Source of the DNA: DASUBV01 sp963725175
GTDB taxonomy: Bacteria > Actinomycetota > Actinomycetes > Streptosporangiales > Streptosporangiaceae
NCBI GenBank assembly: GCA_963725175.1
Contig: CAVRXH010000006.1
Location: 6,572,001 to 6,636,000 of the forward strand
Direction: 5' to 3'
Length of the DNA: 64,000 bases
Positions 33,378 through 41,096 of this stretch are shown here, one piece after another (within the stretch, counting starts at the first letter, position 1; each line of letters starts with the position of its first letter). The position numbers and the translations under genes are program-made. The notes beneath the pieces were generated by a model. It had not been told where the DNA came from and searched no databases. It saw only the letters and a list, made by a program, of their open reading frames with translations.

Positions 33378-34343
33378 TTATCCGTGCCCGGAGACGGGGG
33401 AGGCCGCGTACTCGTTCAGCAGTTCACGCGCGGCGGCCAGGTCATCGGGGGTCTTCACCGCGGTGAGCCGGATGCCGGGCAGGGCACGCCTGGCCAGCCC
33501 GGTGAGGGTACCCGCCGGCGGCAGCTCGATCAGCGCCGTCACGCCCGCCTGGGCCATCGACGCCATGCAGAGATCCCACCGTACCGGGGCGCTGACCTGG
33601 GCGACGATCCGCTTCAGCCAGTCCGTTCCCGACTTGACTGCCGCGCCGTCGGCGTTCGACAGCAGCGGCAGCTCGGTGTCGTTGACCGTGACCTGGGCGG
33701 CCTGCGCCGCCAGCGCGTCGACGGCCGGGCCCATGTGCGTGGTGTGGAACGCGCCGGCCACCGACAGCGTCCGCAGCCTGGCTTTGACGGGCGGGTCCGC
33801 GGCGAACGCCGCGAGCTGGGGGAGCGTGCCGGCCGCCACGATCTGGCCGGCCCCGTTCACGTTGGCCGCGGTCAGGCCGTGCCGCTCGATCGCGGCCAGT
33901 ACCTCTGCCTCGTCGCCGCCGAGCACCGCGGTCATCCCGGTCCGCTCGGCCGCCGCGGCGGCCGCCATGCCGCGGGCGCGGACCCGGACCAGGCTCATCG
34001 CGTCCTGCGGGGTGATCGCGCCGGCGATGGCCCCGGCGGCCAGCTCGCCCACGCTGTGCCCGGCGATCATCGCGGTGACGTCGCGGACCGGCACCGGCTC
34101 CCCGGTCAGCGCCTCGGCGACCGCGATGGCGGCGGCGACCAGCAGCGGCTGGGCGACCGCGGTGTCCCTGATCTCATCGGCGTCCGCGGTGGTCCCGCAG
34201 CGGATCAGGTCGCAGCCGGCCAGCTCCGACCAGGAGGCCAGGCGGTCGGCGAAACCGGGAAGTTCCAGCCACGGGGTGAGGAAGCCGGGGGCCTGAGCGC
34301 CCTGCCCCGGCGCGGTGATCACGAGCATTGTCCCAGCCTGCAC
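33378..34343 (-). CDS. fabD: Malonyl-CoA:ACP transacylase
   Basis: The enzyme loads malonyl groups onto AcpP. The N-terminal APGQGAQAPGFL, the active serine in AGHSVGELAAGAI, the LVRVRARGM arginine and the catalytic His in SVAGAFHTTHMGP are all seen. The product has 321 aa. The GTG at 34343 with GGAG seven bases upstream is favoured; an internal ATG at 34328 has a weak site. It lies 71 bp downstream of fasR, which is the known transcriptional activator of this operon in Streptomyces. Confidence 0.95.
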   Translation of the reverse strand: MQAGTMLVITAPGQGAQAPGFLTPWLELPGFADRLASWSELAGCDLIRCGTTADADEIRDTAVAQPLLVAAAIAVAEALTGEPVPVRDVTAMIAGHSVGELAAGAIAGAITPQDAMSLVRVRARGMAAAAAAERTGMTAVLGGDEAEVLAAIERHGLTAANVNGAGQIVAAGTLPQLAAFAADPPVKARLRTLSVAGAFHTTHMGPAVDALAAQAAQVTVNDTELPLLSNADGAAVKSGTDWLKRIVAQVSAPVRWDLCMASMAQAGVTALIELPPAGTLTGLARRALPGIRLTAVKTPDDLAAARELLNEYAASPVSGHG

Positions 34344-34414
34344 TGTAGGACTCCGCCATATCCATGACGAAGAGTACGAAGTTTCTGCGCTGGTGTATGT
34401 CAGAAGTCTACAAG

Positions 34415-35602
34415 CTATGTTCCTTTGTGTGCGAGCCGTCCGAATACTACGGCTACCCAGAGTGAGAACCCGCCGCGGCCATCTCCGGGCACAACGCCAG
34501 TAAGCTCACTTACCCGTTTCAGCCGGTAACGCACGGTATTCGGATGAACGAAGAGCAGCCGGGCGGTCGCCTCCAGGGAGTTGCCGAGCTCCAGGTAGGT
34601 CATGACCGTGTCCAGCAGCGCGGATCCGCCGCGCAGCAGCGGCTCGTAGATCTCCTCGATCAGCTCGGCCCTGGCCTGGTCGTCGCCGTCCAGCGCCCGC
34701 TCCGGGAGCAAGTCGCTGGCCAGCACCGGCCGCGGCGCGTCCGGCCAGCCGCCCGCCGCCCGCACCCCGGCCAGCGCCGCGCTGGCCGACGCGGCGGCCG
34801 ACTGGAGGTCGGTGGCCGACGGGCCGACCACCACCGGCCCTGGCCCGAACCGGCCGGCGAACTGCCGGGCCGCGTCCAGCGGCTCGGCGCTGCCGCCGAG
34901 CACGACCACCAGCCGGTGCCCGTGCACCCCGGCCAGCAGGTCAAGCCGGGACCGCCGGGCGATGACCCGGAACTCGTCGATCAGGCCCTCGGGCTCGGTG
35001 TCGTCGGCCGCGCCGACGATCACGCAGACCGGGGCCGAGGACCAGTTCAGCGCCGAGGCCCAGGACACCAGGCTCTCGTCCACCTCGCCACGGACCAGCG
35101 AGTCCACCACCAGCGCTTCCAGCCGGGCGTCCCAGGCGCCGCGCGTCTCCGCGGTGCGGGCGTAGACCTGCGCGGCGCCGAAGGCGATCTCCCTGGTGTA
35201 GCGGAGCACCGCCTCCCGCAGCTCGGCCTCGCCGCCCGGCGCGGCCAGCTCGTCCACCTGGGTCTCCACCACGTCGATGATGACCCGGACCATCTCTACC
35301 GCCTGCTGGAGGCTGACCGCCCTGGCCAGCTCGCGCGGCGCGGTGCCGAACACCTCGCCGGCCACCGCCGGGCGGCTCCGCTCGGGATGCTTCACCCAGT
35401 CGAGGAATGCCGCCACGCCGGCCTGCGCGACCAGGCCGAGCCAGGACCGGTTCTCCGCCGACATGGCCCGGAACCAGGGCAGCCGCCGGTCCATCGAGGC
35501 CATCGCGGCCGCGCCCAGGGCGCTCATGGACCGCTCGAGCCTGGCGATGGTGGCGTCGCGGACCCGGCCGCGGGCCGGGGCGGGACGGTCTGCATGGCTC
35601 AC
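34415..35602 (-). CDS. fasR: PucR-family transcriptional regulator of fatty acid synthesis (FasR-like)
   Basis: The protein has 395 aa. The C-terminal helix-turn-helix of the PucR/CdaR type (LLDTVMTYLELGNSLEATARLLFVHPNTVRYRLKRVSELTGV) follows a central GGDEF-like segment (VIVGAADDTEPEGLIDEF...RLVVVLGG) and an N-terminal RsbRD-like helical domain. Its position immediately upstream of fabD in the same direction matches Streptomyces FasR, an activator of fabD-fabH-acpP-fabF. The GTG at 35602 is preceded by CAGGCT six bases upstream, suggesting a leaderless message. The three-hairpin array lies just upstream. Confidence 0.85.
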   Translation of the reverse strand: MSHADRPAPARGRVRDATIARLERSMSALGAAAMASMDRRLPWFRAMSAENRSWLGLVAQAGVAAFLDWVKHPERSRPAVAGEVFGTAPRELARAVSLQQAVEMVRVIIDVVETQVDELAAPGGEAELREAVLRYTREIAFGAAQVYARTAETRGAWDARLEALVVDSLVRGEVDESLVSWASALNWSSAPVCVIVGAADDTEPEGLIDEFRVIARRSRLDLLAGVHGHRLVVVLGGSAEPLDAARQFAGRFGPGPVVVGPSATDLQSAAASASAALAGVRAAGGWPDAPRPVLASDLLPERALDGDDQARAELIEEIYEPLLRGGSALLDTVMTYLELGNSLEATARLLFVHPNTVRYRLKRVSELTGVVPGDGRGGFSLWVAVVFGRLAHKGT

Positions 35603-35620
35603 CCCGCTAGCCTGCCATGG

Positions 35621-35776
35621 CGCGGTGGCCGGCCGCCTGGGCGGCCGGCCACCGCGCGTGCTGCCTGGGCCGCGGTGCGGCAGTGTGGCCGGCCGCCTGG
35701 GCGGCCGGCCACACTGCGTGCTGCCTGGGCCGCGGTGCGGCAGTGTGCCCGGCCGCCTGGGCGGCCGGGCACACTG
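35621..35776. repeat. Array of three perfect hairpins with exact 60-bp period and compensatory changes
   Basis: Hairpins at 35621-35656, 35681-35716 and 35741-35776 each have perfect 17-bp stems around a TG loop. The 5' arms are CGCGGTGGCCGGCCGCC, CAGTGTGGCCGGCCGCC and CAGTGTGCCCGGCCGCC. Every arm difference is matched in the opposite arm: three pairs between copies 1 and 2, one pair between 2 and 3. Linkers of 24 bp (CGTGCTGCCTGGGCCGCGGTGCGG) are identical between copies. The array lies between the GH32-like gene stop (35811) and the fasR start (35602), both transcribed leftwards. It could be a multi-hairpin terminator insulating the fatty acid operon. Confidence 0.8.
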
Positions 35777-35810
35777 CGTGCTGCCGGGCCGCGTGCGGCA
35801 GTGCTGCGGG

Positions 35811-37355
35811 TCAGCCGGTTTCCAGCACCCATCGGCGCGGCGCGGTGAACTCGCCGCTGGCCCGGTCGGCCAGGAAGCCGGCCTGCGTCACGTCCAGGTC
35901 CTCGCGGCAGGCGAACGAGGCGGCGAGCTGATCGTCCAGGTACAGCTCCGCGAAGCGGTGCCTGGCCAGCAGCCGGACCCGGTGGGTGACCCCGGCGGTC
36001 ACCGGAACATCCGCGGTCATCTCCACGTGCAGGTTCAGCGAGGCGCCGTCCTTGATCCAGCACGCGCTGCCCAGTTCAAGCTGATGGGTTTGTGAGTTGA
36101 ACAGGGCGGCGAATACGGACGGGCTGTCCCGGTAGCCGACCCACAGGCCCAGGCCCCGGCCCGAGTCGATGCGCAGGCCGGTCTCCACGATCCGGCCGCT
36201 GCCCTCGGGGGAGGACCGGTTGTCGTGCCAGCGGGCGCCGTGCGTGCCGCCGCCGTCGGTCGCGGACACGCTGCCGTCGCTGACCGCCCAGGTGATCACC
36301 GGCAGCCGCCCGGCCGGCCTGAGCGGTTCCAGCGCCGTGCTGGTCAGCGCGGCCTGCGAGCCCGGCTTCTTCAGCCCCTCGCAGCCCGGCCAGTAGTCCA
36401 GGCCGAGCACGTAGGGGCGGCGCTCGGCAAGCAGCTTGGGCGGCCCCCACCAGCCGTCAGGCCCTCCGGCCGACCAGTGGTGGTAGAACAGCAGCTCGCC
36501 GCCGCTGGTGCGCAGCGGCCGGCCCACGTAGGCGCCGAACTCGCGGCCCGCCAGCCGGTGCCCGTGCAGCAGCGGGTGCGCCGGCGGCGGCGCGTACGGG
36601 CCGCGCGCGTCGTCGGCGACCACGTAGTAGGTGCCGCCCTGCGGCGCCGGGTCGCCGGGCACGAACCGGGCGCCCGCCGTGGTGTTGGTGGAGAACAGCA
36701 CGTAGTGCCGGCCGCCGATCTGCACGTGCTCGGGCACCTCGAAGCTGGGGAACAGGCCGGGTCCCGCCGCCGGCGGCAGATGCGACCAGCGCAGCCCGTC
36801 CGTCGAGGTGACCAGGCCGAGCACGCCGCACTGGCCGGGCAGCGGCGGGTCGTTCTGGTCGGCGCAGACCATGCCCAGGTACGGGTCGCCGGGGCCGGCC
36901 GGGGGGATCACCCCGATCGAGTCCCAGCGCGGCAGCGGGTCGGCGCTGGCGGCGGCGTCGGCGGCGTAGATCGCGCCGTCAGGGCGCAGGTCGTACTCGC
37001 GCGGGAGCCGGGTCCAGTGCCGCAGGTCAGGCGAGGTCGCGAAGCTGATCACCTGGTGGCCGCGCGGGCGTTCCTCGGAGAAGTTCATCACGTAGGCGCC
37101 GGCGGCCCGGTGGATCATGCCGGTTCCCAGCCAGAGGGCGTCGGTGTCCTTCTCCAGCACCGTGCCCTGCTCGGTCCAGTGCAGCAGGTCGGGGGACGTG
37201 GCCAGGCTGATCGCGTCCCAGCCGACGCCGAGGGTCAGCTCGGGATTGTCTGAGGGGCCGGCGGGCGGCAGCCGGATGTAGAAGAGGTAGAACAGCCCGT
37301 CGTGCTCGACGAGCCAGGTGTCCCAGAGCAGGTCAGAGCGCGGGTGAAACAGCAT
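35811..37355 (-). CDS. Glycoside hydrolase GH32/GH43-like beta-propeller protein
   Basis: The product has 514 aa. The N-terminal five-bladed-propeller pattern is evident: MLFHPRSDLLWDTWLVEHDGLFYLFYIRLPP, repeated S-x-D-x-x-x-W strands (ATSPDLLHWTEQGTVL, ATSPDLRHWTRLP, STDGLRWSHLPP) and FPSFEVPEHVQIGGRHYVLFST. A C-terminal beta-sandwich (about 380-514; ARHRFAELYLDDQLAASFA) fits GH32-type enzymes acting on fructans or related glycosides. No signal peptide is present. The ATG at 37355 with GAGG 5-6 nt upstream is preferred over a longer frame through Pro-rich repeats. Neighbours suggest carbohydrate or uronate use. Confidence 0.7.
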   Translation of the reverse strand: MLFHPRSDLLWDTWLVEHDGLFYLFYIRLPPAGPSDNPELTLGVGWDAISLATSPDLLHWTEQGTVLEKDTDALWLGTGMIHRAAGAYVMNFSEERPRGHQVISFATSPDLRHWTRLPREYDLRPDGAIYAADAAASADPLPRWDSIGVIPPAGPGDPYLGMVCADQNDPPLPGQCGVLGLVTSTDGLRWSHLPPAAGPGLFPSFEVPEHVQIGGRHYVLFSTNTTAGARFVPGDPAPQGGTYYVVADDARGPYAPPPAHPLLHGHRLAGREFGAYVGRPLRTSGGELLFYHHWSAGGPDGWWGPPKLLAERRPYVLGLDYWPGCEGLKKPGSQAALTSTALEPLRPAGRLPVITWAVSDGSVSATDGGGTHGARWHDNRSSPEGSGRIVETGLRIDSGRGLGLWVGYRDSPSVFAALFNSQTHQLELGSACWIKDGASLNLHVEMTADVPVTAGVTHRVRLLARHRFAELYLDDQLAASFACREDLDVTQAGFLADRASGEFTAPRRWVLETG

Positions 37356-37380
37356 GGGGCACCTCGGGCCGGGGATTGTG

Positions 37381-37470
37381 CTGGGGGCGGTGCTAGGGGG
37401 CGGTGCTGGGGGGCGGGTGCTGGGGGGCGGTGCTGGGGGGCGGGTGCTGGGGGCGGGTGCTGGGGATGGC
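37381..37470. repeat. G-rich short tandem repeat
   Basis: About seven degenerate units of the form GGTGCTGGGGGGC run head to tail directly upstream of the GH32-like gene (minus strand). G-runs of five or six at regular intervals on the plus strand could form G-quadruplexes; the transcript would be C-rich. It may also be a site of replication slippage. Confidence 0.6.
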
Positions 37471-37572
37471 GCGGGGCGCCGCGCAGCGGGCTCTGCGCTG
37501 AATCGAGTTAGCGGAAGTCGCCAGAAAGTAGCAGCCCCCGCCAACCCCGGTCAAGATCGTCAACCCGGCTCG

Positions 37573-37687
37573 CAGCGACAGTGGACCTGGGTTCACTGTC
37601 GCTGTTTCGACAGTAGAAGTGGGTTCACTGTCGCAAAGCCGGGCACGACGGCCTGCCCAGGCCTGATAACAGCAAGAGGCGGGCAGC
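37573..37687. repeat. Dispersed palindromic repeat element, copy 2
   Basis: GCGACAGTG-G-ACC and two copies of GGGTTCACTGTCGC occupy 37573-37634, with an inner TTTCGACAGTAGAAG. They are followed at 37665-37687 by GATAACAGCAAGAGGCGGGCAGC, identical to the right flank of the copy at 7583-7752. Copy 1 has perfect outer arms; here the left arm has diverged. The shared flank shows that the mobile or amplified unit is larger than the hairpin. Confidence 0.7.
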
Positions 37688-37719
37688 CGGCCGCCGGGCC
37701 GGGGATGCAGGCTGGGGCG

Positions 37720-38838
37720 TCAGGGGGTGATGTGGTCCATGGTGCTGGTGGCGAAGGTGAAGCCGTGGCCAGCCTCGGGGGCGGCGCTGACCGTGCCGCC
37801 GGCGATCGTGACCCCGCTCGGGGCAGCCAGGGCGCCCAGCGCCGCGAACGACGCCTCGTCGATGTCCTCCACGAACGGGGTCAGCGGCAGGCACATCGCG
37901 AGCTGAGCGGAGATGTCGGGCAGCAGGTGCGGCATCACCGGGATGCTGAACTGCCTGGCCAGCCGGGCGATCCGCAGGAACGGGGTGATCCCGCCGACCC
38001 GGCACACGTTGGGCTGGACGAAGTCCACCGCGCCGGCGAGCAGCAGCTCGCGGAACTGGGCCTCGGTGTACAGGCTCTCGCCGGCGGCCAGCGGCACGCC
38101 GCAGAGCCGCCGCAGCTCGGCGTAGCCGCGGAAGTCCTCGGCGGGCAGCGGCTCCTCCAGCCAGAACAGCCCGCCCGCCCCGGCGGGGGCACCGGGGGCG
38201 GCGGTCAGCTCCCGCACGGCCCGGCGGGCGGCGGGCAGGTCCCAGAGCTGGTTGGCGTCGATCATCAGCAGCGCCGCCGGGCCGATGACCTCCCGGACGG
38301 CGGCGACCCTGGCCAGGTCGTCGGCCAGGTCGGGCAGGCCGACCTTGAGCTTGAACCTGGTGTGCCCGGCCGCCGCCTGGAGCGCGGTCCGCTCGGTCAG
38401 CTCGGCCAGGGTGAGGTGCCGGTTCACGCCGCTGGCATAGGCGGGCGCGACGTCGCGCTGGCGGCCGATCAGGTCGGGCAGGCCCAGCCCGGCGGCCCTG
38501 CCGCGCAGGTCCCACAGCGCGATGTCGATGGCCGCCATGGCGAGCGTGGTGACCCCGCCGCCGGCCTCGCGCAGCCGGAACCACATCGCGTCCCAGACGG
38601 ACTCCGGGACGGCGGGCAGGCCGGTCACCATCGGCCCGCAGTCGGCGTCGATCATGGCCAGAACCGCCTGCGCGCCGACCTGCACAGCCCAGCTGAAGCC
38701 CGTTCCCTTCGCGCCCGAGCTGGTGGTCAGCTCGGTGACGATCAGGTACTGGCAGCGGACGTCGCGCCCCCAGGTCCGCGGCATCGGCAGCCGGTACAGC
38801 GCGCTGGCGACCGACTCGATCCGGTCCACCGCAGTCAC
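37720..38838 (-). CDS. Enolase superfamily enzyme, mandelate racemase/muconate lactonizing group
   Basis: The product has 372 aa. The capping N-terminal domain (ESVASALYRLPMPRTWG) is followed by the barrel with the KxK motif FKLKVGLPD, metal ligands Asp in LLMIDANQLWD, Glu in FWLEEPLPAED and Glu in PLAAGESLYTE, and a C-terminal His in IPVMPHLLPD. KxK plus His fits the mandelate racemase subgroup (sugar-acid dehydratases such as galactarate or talarate dehydratases). The GTG start overlaps the preceding SDR stop (GTGA at 38835-38838), so the two are coupled. The exact acid sugar is not known. Confidence 0.85.
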   Translation of the reverse strand: MTAVDRIESVASALYRLPMPRTWGRDVRCQYLIVTELTTSSGAKGTGFSWAVQVGAQAVLAMIDADCGPMVTGLPAVPESVWDAMWFRLREAGGGVTTLAMAAIDIALWDLRGRAAGLGLPDLIGRQRDVAPAYASGVNRHLTLAELTERTALQAAAGHTRFKLKVGLPDLADDLARVAAVREVIGPAALLMIDANQLWDLPAARRAVRELTAAPGAPAGAGGLFWLEEPLPAEDFRGYAELRRLCGVPLAAGESLYTEAQFRELLLAGAVDFVQPNVCRVGGITPFLRIARLARQFSIPVMPHLLPDISAQLAMCLPLTPFVEDIDEASFAALGALAAPSGVTIAGGTVSAAPEAGHGFTFATSTMDHITP

Positions 38839-39656
38839 CCCGGCTCGCGCGGCGAGAGCCGGTCGGCGTCGTATTCCGGCAGGCAGAACTCGCCGCCCAG
38901 GTGGGCGAGCACCGGGTCGGCCTGGCCCGGCTCGCCGTGCGCCGCGATCACCTCCGCCAGGTGCGCCTCCGCGTCGTCGCGCGGTTCGTAGCCAAGCGCC
39001 CTCGCCTCGCCCAGGCTGACCCAGCCGCCCCTGGTGTTCGCGGACACGCCGAAGATCACCCGGTAGCCGGGCTCCGGCGCGGTCAGGCAGGCCTCGAACA
39101 GCCGGCCGCAGTCACCGGGGGACAGCCAGGTGGCCAGCGACCTGATGGTTGGCGGGACCGGCCAGCAGGTCAGGATGCGCACGCAGATCGCGTCCATGCC
39201 GTACCTGCTGTGATACAGCGACGCCAGCGCCTCCCCGGCGACCTTGCCGACCCCGTAGTAGGTGTCGGGCGCGGGGAGGGCGTAGTCCGGCACCGGGAAG
39301 CTCTCCCTGGGAGTGAAGCCGACCGCGTGGTTGGACGAGGCGTAGATGACCCGGCGCACCCCGGTCCGCCTGGCCGTCTCGAACACCACGTAGGTGCCGT
39401 GGATGTTCACCTCGGCGATCTGCTCCCACGGCGACTCGCCGGGGATGCCGCCCAGGTGGATGACCGCGTCCGCGCCGGCCATCGCGTCCGTCATCGCGGC
39501 CTCGTCCGTCACCGAAGCCTGGATGACCTCCTCGCCGGGGCCCGCGGTCATCGGCGCGATGTCCACCAGCCGCAGCAGCCGGCCAGGAGCGGCCAGCCGC
39601 TCGCGCAGCATGCCGCCGATCAGCCCGGCGGCCCCGGTTATGACGATGACAGGCAC
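38835..39656 (-). CDS. NAD-dependent epimerase/dehydratase, uronate dehydrogenase-like
   Basis: The product has 273 aa. Rossmann motif VIVITGAAGLIGGML, DAVIHLGGIPGESPWEQIAEVNIHGTYVVFETAR and YASSNHAVGFTPR are followed by the catalytic YYGVGKVAGEALASLY. The SSNHxxGFxPR block plus LGYEPRDDAEAHL at the end are characteristic of uronate dehydrogenases, which oxidise glucuronate or galacturonate to aldarolactones. The GTG at 39656 has GGAGG five bases upstream and lies inside the end of the MFS gene (19-bp overlap). The pairing with a sugar-acid dehydratase-like enzyme supports an oxidative uronate pathway. Confidence 0.75.
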   Translation of the reverse strand: MPVIVITGAAGLIGGMLRERLAAPGRLLRLVDIAPMTAGPGEEVIQASVTDEAAMTDAMAGADAVIHLGGIPGESPWEQIAEVNIHGTYVVFETARRTGVRRVIYASSNHAVGFTPRESFPVPDYALPAPDTYYGVGKVAGEALASLYHSRYGMDAICVRILTCWPVPPTIRSLATWLSPGDCGRLFEACLTAPEPGYRVIFGVSANTRGGWVSLGEARALGYEPRDDAEAHLAEVIAAHGEPGQADPVLAHLGGEFCLPEYDADRLSPREPG

Positions 39657-41071
39657 GATGACCTCCCGGCGGTCACGGACGGCGTTAACTCGGCCAGCAG
39701 CGCGGCGGTGAACGCCGGCCGCCGGAGCGCGACGACCGCCATCACCGCCGAGACCAGCAGCGCGGTGGCGGCGGTGTCCCAGCCGACGCCGATCCGGTCC
39801 GCCAGCGGGCCCTGCACCAGCGCGCCGACCGGGTAGGCGACGCCCAGGGCGACCAGGTAGAAGCTGAGCACCCGGCCGCGGAACGCCGCCGGGGCGTGCA
39901 GCTGGACCACGGTGGACAGCCCGGACAGCACGCTGATGTATACCAGGCCGACCAGGAACAGGGTGGCCACGCCCTGCCACAGCGCCTGGGAGCAGGCGTA
40001 CAGGATGAGCACCGCGGGCAGCGCAGCCAGGCTGGCGCCCAGCAGCCGGCCCCGGCCGAACCTCGCGGCTAGCCCGGTCATCAGCAGCGCGCCAGCGACC
40101 GCGCCGATGCCCTGCGCCGTGGTCAGCACCCCGGTCGCCGAGGCCACCGCACGGCTGCCGCCGTCCGACAGCCGCTCCGCCATCGCCGGGACCAGCGCGA
40201 TGAACGGCGAGGCGATCAGTGCCACCACCGCGATGGTGAGCACCGCCGCCCAGCACGACGGCTGCGCCCTGGCCACCTTGAACCCCTCGCGGAGCGAGGC
40301 CAGCAGCGCCCCGTCGCGCCCGGCCGGCGGGCCAAGCCGGACGAACGGCAGCACCACGACCACCGCCAGGAACGAGGCCGCGTTCGCGTCGAAGGCCAGC
40401 GGGTACCCGAACGCGGCCACCGCCGCGCCGGCCAGCGCCGGGCCCGCGATCCTGCCCAGGTTGAACTGCGCCGAGTTCAGCGCGATGGCCGGCAGGAACT
40501 CCTCGGTCGGCACCAGGTCGGGCAGGATCGCCTGCTGGAACGGGCCGGTCAGCGCCGACGCCGAGCCCTGGATCGCGACGAGCGCGACCAGCAGCGACGG
40601 GTCCTCGTGGCCCTGGCCGACCAGCACCGCCAGCACGACCGCCACGATCGCGGCGGCCAGGTTCCCGCCGATCAGCACCGGCTTGCGGGGTACCCGGTCC
40701 GCCAGCGCGCCGCCCACGGGCGACAACAGGCCGATGGGCAGGAACGCGGCTGCCGCGACCAGCACCGCCCAGGTGGCCTGGCCGGTCGTGGAGATCAGCA
40801 GGGCGCCGACCGCGACGGCCTGCATCCACGACCCGATCTGGGAGACCAGGCCGGCCGACCAGAGCAGCCCGTAGCCGCGGTGCCGCAGCGGGCGCAGCGA
40901 GCCCAGCATCCGGGCCGCCCGCCCGCCGGGGGCGGGCTGGCCCGGAACGGGCACGGCGGCAGCCGGCTCGCCCGCCGGGCCAGGCTCGGCCTGATCGGGC
41001 ACAGCCTGATCTAGTACAGCCGGCTCAGCCGGGCAGTCCGCGCCGGGCCGGCCGGTGTCGCAGGTACTCAC
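39638..41071 (-). CDS. MFS transporter, EntS-like (MFS_3) group
   Basis: The protein has 477 aa with about 12 membrane helices after a 50-residue low-complexity N-terminus. Typical segments are LLWSAGLVSQIGSWMQAVAVGALL, GALADRVPRKPVLIGGNLAAAIVAVVLAVL and FRGRVLSFYLVALGVAYPVGALVQGPLADRIG. The pattern QxGSWMQxVAxxWL and GPxxG is of the MFS_3/enterobactin exporter type, usually exporters. Its placement with uronate-processing genes would favour uptake of a sugar acid, so direction is unresolved. It overlaps the SDR gene by 19 bp, forming one operon (MFS-SDR-MR). GTG start at 41071, or a later ATG at MLGSLRPL. Confidence 0.75.
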   Translation of the reverse strand: MSTCDTGRPGADCPAEPAVLDQAVPDQAEPGPAGEPAAAVPVPGQPAPGGRAARMLGSLRPLRHRGYGLLWSAGLVSQIGSWMQAVAVGALLISTTGQATWAVLVAAAAFLPIGLLSPVGGALADRVPRKPVLIGGNLAAAIVAVVLAVLVGQGHEDPSLLVALVAIQGSASALTGPFQQAILPDLVPTEEFLPAIALNSAQFNLGRIAGPALAGAAVAAFGYPLAFDANAASFLAVVVVLPFVRLGPPAGRDGALLASLREGFKVARAQPSCWAAVLTIAVVALIASPFIALVPAMAERLSDGGSRAVASATGVLTTAQGIGAVAGALLMTGLAARFGRGRLLGASLAALPAVLILYACSQALWQGVATLFLVGLVYISVLSGLSTVVQLHAPAAFRGRVLSFYLVALGVAYPVGALVQGPLADRIGVGWDTAATALLVSAVMAVVALRRPAFTAALLAELTPSVTAGRSSCLSSS

Positions 41072-41096
41072 CGGCGGCTAGCCCCGGCGGCGCGCG

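Larger units (their letters stand above)
37356..37719. other. 364-bp region upstream of the GH32-like gene
   Basis: This gap contains the G-rich tandem repeat (37381-37470) and a copy of the dispersed palindromic element (37573-37687). No further coding sequence is supported. Confidence 0.6.

Noticed and set aside
35621..35776. CRISPR array
   Set aside because: The period is 60 bp, but the 'spacers' are identical to each other and the 'repeats' are long perfect palindromes; no cas genes are present.
35617..35931. A 104-residue plus-strand frame with a 20-residue repeat (WPAAWAAGH...)
   Set aside because: It is the translation of the 60-bp hairpin array and runs over the end of the GH32-like gene; the compensatory changes conserve base pairing, not the peptide.
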